Shown in pieces: positions 60,166 through 64,000 of a DNA stretch of 64,000 nt. Each line of letters begins with the position of its first letter. Position 1 is the first letter of the stretch. The notes under the pieces were generated by a model that did not search any database, was not told where the DNA came from, and saw only the letters and a program-made list of their open reading frames with translations. The translations under genes were made by a program, and so were the position numbers. This stretch comes from Rhizobium hidalgonense (GTDB lineage: Bacteria > Pseudomonadota > Alphaproteobacteria > Rhizobiales > Rhizobiaceae): positions 1 through 64,000 of the forward strand of contig NZ_LODW01000061.1 in NCBI RefSeq assembly GCF_002914525.1. Reading direction: 5' to 3'.

Positions 60166-61611
60166 CTACTTCCCCTGGATGCATTCATATTTGAAGTTAG
60201 CAGCGGATTCCGTGGCGTTGCCAAGCGCAATCTTTTGGAGGTCGAGATTGGGCAGAAGCCCGATTGCTTGATAGAGACTATTTCTTTCCTCTCTCGTCTT
60301 TTGCTCGCACTGATCTTTGATAACCTTGTACCTCGCCGCAGCTCCTGCGAGGTCAGCCTCATCAATACAACCGGGTCCAGCTACGCCCTGAGCGACGAAT
60401 AGTTTGGGGAACTTTCCGCACATTCCCTGGAAGGCCATTCCAACTGCAAAACTTTTTTTCCCGATTACTTGCCTATCAATCGTGAAAGTGAAATCCTTTT
60501 GCTCCTCAAGCCTTTGATACGACCATGCCCCAGAGAATGACCATCCGAAGAATGACCCGCTTGGGTTAGGAGCTCCCGGCGGCGGCGACGCGGTCAGGGT
60601 GGGCTTAAATATACCCTCTCCATTTATTTGGGCCTTCACCAGTGTGTTGTAGATCGTTTCGAATTGGTCTGAATCACTCTCAAAACCTCCTTCGATGATA
60701 TTCATCTTTACAGCGCCCGATTCCTTGAGCTTTTGAAGGTCAACAGCGTGTCGACCCTTGAACGCAAACCATCCGCCGCCTGCCTCTTCGTGAATGTGCT
60801 CGTATAGCCTCTTCCAGTTCACTGTTATTTCTGCCTTCACACGCGTCCGAATCCCAGACACGACATAGCGGTAACGTACTCCAAAGTTGGAGGCATCCTC
60901 TCCGCCGTTTGTGGCGAATACGGCGCCAGCGTCGGGGGTTAAGGAGACTGCAAATGCCTGATAGGCGCCCACCTGCGCCCCGAGCGCTGTTGACGCAACC
61001 GACGGATCGTTAATTACAGTGATCGTGTTTCCGTCTTGCACGACCACACCATCAAGATCCTCAATCACCACAGTATCCGACTCAGACGCCACGGCCTTCG
61101 CGGCATCCTTGGGAACGGCCGGGTCTTCTTGAGCAGCCTTGGTTTCCTCGCGAATAATTTTGGTCTTAACCTGTGTTGAAGCTTGCTTGTCAAAGAGAGC
61201 TGATCCGAGAATTAGGTCCATATATGCGCTGTCTGGTGCGATTACCGCCACACGAGCGTTTGGGTTCTGCTCCTTGATTTTGCTCCACTCCTGTGGAAGC
61301 TCATTTTGATCAATGATAGCTCTAACTGAAACTGTCAGTGTGGCACCTAAACCTCCGGCTATACTAGGCTTTTTGATTCCAAAATGAGTTATGGAAAACA
61401 CCGGTACTTTGTTGTCTTTGTCCTGGAAGGCGTATTCGAGACGCGTGGGTGGAGCCCAATATAAATTTTGATCGGTATTGTCCTGGTACAGCGTAATTGA
61501 TTTTGGCTCCGGCAGACCTACAGCCTTAGTAAAGTCTGGCATTGCCTGAATGCTTCCGCCGGACATAGCAGTCAATGTCAGAACGAATGTGATAAAAAAT
61601 GAACCGCGCAT
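60166..61611 (-). CDS. Exported protein (first and largest gene of secreted operon)
   Basis: This 481-residue protein has a signal peptide (FFITFVLTLTAMSGGSIQA). The N-terminal domain reads ITLYQDNTDQNLYWAPPTRL, then LGATLTVSVRAIIDQNELPQ. The middle domain contains VGAYQAFAVSLTPDAGAVFA, YRYVVSGIRTRVKAEITVNW and WKRLYEHIHEE. The C-terminal part is helical with four cysteines. The middle pattern (SLTP...GA... then IT/VDW+R.Y) reminds me of a widespread unnamed bacterial family, from memory only. AGGGGATAC precedes the ATG at 61611. The three genes overlap or lie within 13 bases. Confidence 0.68.
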   Translation of the reverse strand: MRGSFFITFVLTLTAMSGGSIQAMPDFTKAVGLPEPKSITLYQDNTDQNLYWAPPTRLEYAFQDKDNKVPVFSITHFGIKKPSIAGGLGATLTVSVRAIIDQNELPQEWSKIKEQNPNARVAVIAPDSAYMDLILGSALFDKQASTQVKTKIIREETKAAQEDPAVPKDAAKAVASESDTVVIEDLDGVVVQDGNTITVINDPSVASTALGAQVGAYQAFAVSLTPDAGAVFATNGGEDASNFGVRYRYVVSGIRTRVKAEITVNWKRLYEHIHEEAGGGWFAFKGRHAVDLQKLKESGAVKMNIIEGGFESDSDQFETIYNTLVKAQINGEGIFKPTLTASPPPGAPNPSGSFFGWSFSGAWSYQRLEEQKDFTFTIDRQVIGKKSFAVGMAFQGMCGKFPKLFVAQGVAGPGCIDEADLAGAAARYKVIKDQCEQKTREERNSLYQAIGLLPNLDLQKIALGNATESAANFKYECIQGK

Positions 61612-62228
61612 GAAGTATCCCCTCAGATTGTGCAACATCAAAGAGCATTGTTTCTAACTTATACGTGCTGATCGCACAAAACACAATTACAACCGAGTTG
61701 GTATTTTCGGCTGACGCTTTGCAGAAATATAATCCATACGAAGTATTCTTAAGGCACGGGAAGCAAGGGGGACCAGGATAAACTCGAGGTAACGGTTTCG
61801 ATACCAAGAGCGTATGGAGAGAGGACCGTTACAATCGTCGCGACAGCGTGGTCGCACAAATTCGAGCGCCGATTTCTGAAGAAGGACCCATTGACCACAG
61901 CTGGACTGGGGCTTCTGGTTTTGCGAAAGCCACAACGGTCATTAATGCAGGGCCCATAGCCCTAACATGCTGATCCGGCGGATGTGTTTTGAATAGAGGC
62001 GTGCCATTATCGGCGGGATCGGCAGCTCGCGTGAATTCCAAATGCCGAACTGTTTTGTTCCTTCCAATGCGGTTTTTTTGTTCGCCTTTTGTTCCGTCGC
62101 GTGATAAGTTGTGCACTGGGGCAGCTCTTCGAAATTGCGGCGAAAATTACGGAACAACGATTGACCGAATCATCTACAAGAGCGGTTGCCTACTAATTGG
62201 CTCGACCTTTAAACATGTGGCTTTTGAT
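61612..62228. other. Divergent intergenic region without convincing gene
   Basis: These 617 bases separate the secreted operon from the methyltransferase genes. Frames of 80-95 codons on the minus strand (61687-61935, 61829-62116) lack ribosome sites and recognisable sequence. The stretch contains LexA-like boxes (62047-62094). It may hold the remains of a lost SOS-controlled gene or simply two promoters. Confidence 0.45.
62047..62094. promoter_or_regulatory. LexA (SOS) box-like sites of the alphaproteobacterial type
   Basis: GTTCGCCTTTTGTTC (62080-62094) fits GTTC-N7-GTTC, the known alphaproteobacterial LexA site. GAACTGTTTTGTTC (62047-62060) is a nearby inverted pair. They lie 135-182 bases upstream of the methyltransferase start, so control of that gene is possible but distant. 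Confidence 0.45.
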
Positions 62229-63533
62229 ATGAAAGTGATTAGTGACATCGTCGAAAACGAGCGAACTTGGTTGGACACGGCAGAGTCGATATCGCTCAAT
62301 CTGAGCGAAATTTGGTCTGGAGACCTTCTAAAACCGGACGGAAAAATTGATGTATTCGATTTCTTTTCCGGATGCGGAGGGATGTCCGCTGGGTTCGCGT
62401 CTGTAAATCACGCATTTCCCGCCTATCGGTTGGCTATGGCCGTCGATCTGGATGACGATGCTAACGCGACCTATTGCACTAACCTTGGACTCAAGCCCCA
62501 TAAAATAGATATTGCCCAGCTGGCCGAGGACTGCTCAGCTGCGAAGGAGCTCATCAATGAAGCTCGCCAATCGCAGAACTCGCCTTTTGTTATGATCGGG
62601 TGCGCTCCCTGCCAAGGGTTTTCGTCTCACCGAAATGCATCGGGAGAGGTTGATAAAAGGAATAGTCTCTTTACGTCATTTGCTCGGATCGCATGCGCTG
62701 CACAACCGGACGCAATCATAATCGAGAACGTCCCTGAGATCTTGACTGATCGATATTGGCCGTTAGTCGAAGCGTCGCGAGAAATGTTTGCGGCTAACGG
62801 ATACTTCTCGCATCTCTCAGTTCATGACATGGCTGAATTCGGCGTCCCTCAGCACAGATATCGTGCTCTGTTGATCGCGATGAAGCGCCCATTCAAAGCG
62901 CCTCAGGGTTTTGTCTCCAGAGAACATTCCCGAACTGTCCGAGACGCTATCGGGAATCTGCCCTCGATTGTTCCTGGACACCCTTCGACTTCGGACCCAA
63001 TGCATTTTACCGCGGGTCACAGACAAACCACGATTGACACTATCAAAAGGGTACCACTTAACGGTGGAAGTCGTCCGTTTGATGCCGGCCCCGACTGCCT
63101 ACGGCGCGCTGCTAACAAAAGTGGCCGAGCAGCATACGAGGATGTCTATGGACGCCTGTGGTGGGATAAGCCAGCAATAACGATCACAGCATACGCGCGA
63201 AATCCGGCGAGCGGACGGTATGTGCATCCTGAACAACATCGAGGCCTTTCTGTCAGGGAGGCCGCTTTGCTACAAAGCTTCCCCCAGCACTTCTATTTCG
63301 AGGGAAGCTTCGACTCCAAATTTCGCCAAATTGGTAACGCTGTCCCGCCAGCTTTCTCGAGCTACCTCGCCAGCCACCTTTTGATTGAGATTCATCGGGA
63401 TAGTTCGGTCACGGCCGCAAGTGATGGGATCAATGTACCTGTTGGGCCGACGTTCTCACGCCTGATACCGGCGCTAAAAGCTGGACACCGTAACCTTGAG
63501 ACAAGCCTTCGCGCTAAGAAGCTGGTTGCATGA
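62229..63533 (+). CDS. DNA (cytosine-5-)-methyltransferase 1
   Basis: This 434-residue C5 methyltransferase has motif I DVFDFFSGCGGMSAGF (about 41-56), motif IV GCAPCQGFSSH with catalytic cysteine about 128, motif VI IIIENVPEIL, motif VIII QHRYRALLI and motif X RQIGNAVPPAFSSYLA. The region between VIII and X is the target-recognition part. The start at 62229 is the first ATG consistent with the family; 80 upstream codons are unsupported, and no strong ribosome site is seen. Its stop overlaps the start of a second methyltransferase gene. Confidence 0.9.
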   Translation: MKVISDIVENERTWLDTAESISLNLSEIWSGDLLKPDGKIDVFDFFSGCGGMSAGFASVNHAFPAYRLAMAVDLDDDANATYCTNLGLKPHKIDIAQLAEDCSAAKELINEARQSQNSPFVMIGCAPCQGFSSHRNASGEVDKRNSLFTSFARIACAAQPDAIIIENVPEILTDRYWPLVEASREMFAANGYFSHLSVHDMAEFGVPQHRYRALLIAMKRPFKAPQGFVSREHSRTVRDAIGNLPSIVPGHPSTSDPMHFTAGHRQTTIDTIKRVPLNGGSRPFDAGPDCLRRAANKSGRAAYEDVYGRLWWDKPAITITAYARNPASGRYVHPEQHRGLSVREAALLQSFPQHFYFEGSFDSKFRQIGNAVPPAFSSYLASHLLIEIHRDSSVTAASDGINVPVGPTFSRLIPALKAGHRNLETSLRAKKLVA

Positions 63534-64000
63534 AAAAAACTGCTGTCGATCTATTTTGTGGGGCCGGCGGTCTATCTCGGGGTTTGGTCGCGGCCGGCTT
63601 TGATGTGAGAGCCGCTGTAGATAACTGGCCGAGAGCTATGGAGAGCTATCGAGCAAACTTCCCGAGTCATTCTCATCTATGCCGAGACGTCGCCGAACTG
63701 GACAAATTCAATTTTCGCCAGATGCGAGTACCGGCGCAGCTGGATTTGGTTGCCGGCGGCCCACCGTGCCAAGGCTTTTCCGTGCAACGAATTGGCAGTG
63801 ATTTTGATGAGCGCAATCAGCTGATCCACGAGTTCGCGAGAGTGGTTTGTGAGCTGAGACCAAAGACGTTTCTGATGGAAAATGTCCCCGGTCTTTTGGG
63901 AAAACGAGGACGCCCTATAGCGGAGGGCTTCATCGAAAAAATGAAAGCGGCCGGCTATTCGGTAACACATCGAATTGTTGATGCTGCTTCGCTCGGCGTC
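63530..64000 (+). CDS. DNA (cytosine-5-)-methyltransferase 2, partial at window edge
   Basis: The first 157 residues are visible. Motif I is AVDLFCGAGGLSRGLVAAGF at the very N-terminus, motif IV is AGGPPCQGFSVQRIG, and motif VI is TFLMENVPGLLG. It starts in the ATGA overlap with the preceding methyltransferase gene, so the pair is translationally coupled. The two proteins are clearly different from each other (GCAPCQ versus GGPPCQ). The gene runs off the right end of the window. Confidence 0.9.
   Translation, partial: MKKTAVDLFCGAGGLSRGLVAAGFDVRAAVDNWPRAMESYRANFPSHSHLCRDVAELDKFNFRQMRVPAQLDLVAGGPPCQGFSVQRIGSDFDERNQLIHEFARVVCELRPKTFLMENVPGLLGKRGRPIAEGFIEKMKAAGYSVTHRIVDAASLGV

Larger units (their letters stand above)
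43187..64000. mobile_element. Integrated genomic island or integrative element (left part, continues beyond window)
   Basis: From the tRNA-Gly remnant rightwards the gene content is accessory: AlpA-like regulator, HUH replication protein, DUF927 ATPase, DUF3768 protein, XRE regulator, many exported unknowns, a MACPF-like protein, a NACHT NTPase, a serine recombinase and two cytosine methyltransferases. Codon use is less GC3-rich than in the first 43 kb, and spurious long antisense frames disappear. No integrase of the tyrosine type or intact tRNA-Gly is inside the window; both would be expected at the right end. Confidence 0.75.

Noticed and set aside
61687..62116. Minus-strand frames of 82 and 95 codons behind the SOS-like boxes, considered as an ImuA/ImuB-like gene
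   Set aside because: No recognisable ImuA or ImuB motif, overlapping frames, and no clear ribosome site. A decayed gene cannot be excluded but is not supported.
43205..64000. CRISPR array or cas genes in the island
   Set aside because: No regularly spaced repeats and no Cas-like protein were seen.

Overview
The window reads as chromosomal DNA of a fast-growing rhizobium, most like the Rhizobium leguminosarum/etli group. The evidence is the GC-rich coding sequence of the first 43 kb, two RIME1-like intergenic repeats, and a string of typical alphaproteobacterial genes: a PodJ-like polarity protein, a ligase-associated Lhr-type helicase with PdeM, TauE/SafE with a TIGR02186 partner, and a DUF6460-like protein. 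This is family recognition from the sequence alone, with no database comparison.

Bases 1-43,160 look like core or near-core chromosome. A fatty-acid beta-oxidation operon (acyl-CoA dehydrogenase, thiolase, cupin, FadJ-like bifunctional enzyme) runs leftward from a 22-base inverted repeat at 6069-6090. Next come a glycosylase-like protein, a VOC protein, the PodJ-like protein, an anion exporter pair and several small enzymes. DNA repair genes (PdeM, Lhr-type helicase) follow, then two YitT paralogues flanking an Rrf2 regulator, an AhpD-like protein and an unlisted 53-residue ORF. Further right are a methyltransferase, a CAP-domain lipoprotein, a MATE exporter convergent with pyrD, a response regulator, a LexA-like S24 regulator, a solute-binding protein divergent from a chemoreceptor, and a set of redox and efflux genes (SDR, MarR plus reductase, TetR, RND pump, second TetR). 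Clear palindromic operators can be read here, including one operator type placed both before the SDR gene and between the RND operon and its divergent TetR gene.

At 43,187-43,204 there is an 18-base piece identical to what I know as the 3' end of a bacterial tRNA-Gly, with no tRNA body attached. Immediately to its right the sequence becomes more AT-rich and the gene content changes. I read this as the left attachment site of an integrated element that runs past the right edge of the window.

The element (about 43.2 to beyond 64 kb) carries five blocks. (i) A replication module: AlpA-like regulator, HUH endonuclease and DUF927-type ATPase, with two tandem hairpins before the HUH gene. (ii) Small cargo genes, including a DUF3768 protein, an XRE regulator and several secreted proteins, with a decayed partial copy of one of them. 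(iii) A three-gene secreted operon whose first protein has MACPF/CDC pore-former features. (iv) A 730-residue NACHT NTPase with a nuclease-like N-terminus and a pentapeptide-repeat C-terminus, a likely anti-phage protein, next to a serine recombinase. (v) An operon of three exported proteins that appear to share a divergent N-terminal domain, and finally two overlapping C5-cytosine methyltransferase genes, the second cut by the window edge.

The best candidates for undescribed biology are the MACPF-like operon, the NACHT protein, the three-paralogue secreted operon and the tandem methyltransferases. No CRISPR array, rRNA gene, intact tRNA or complete IS element was seen.
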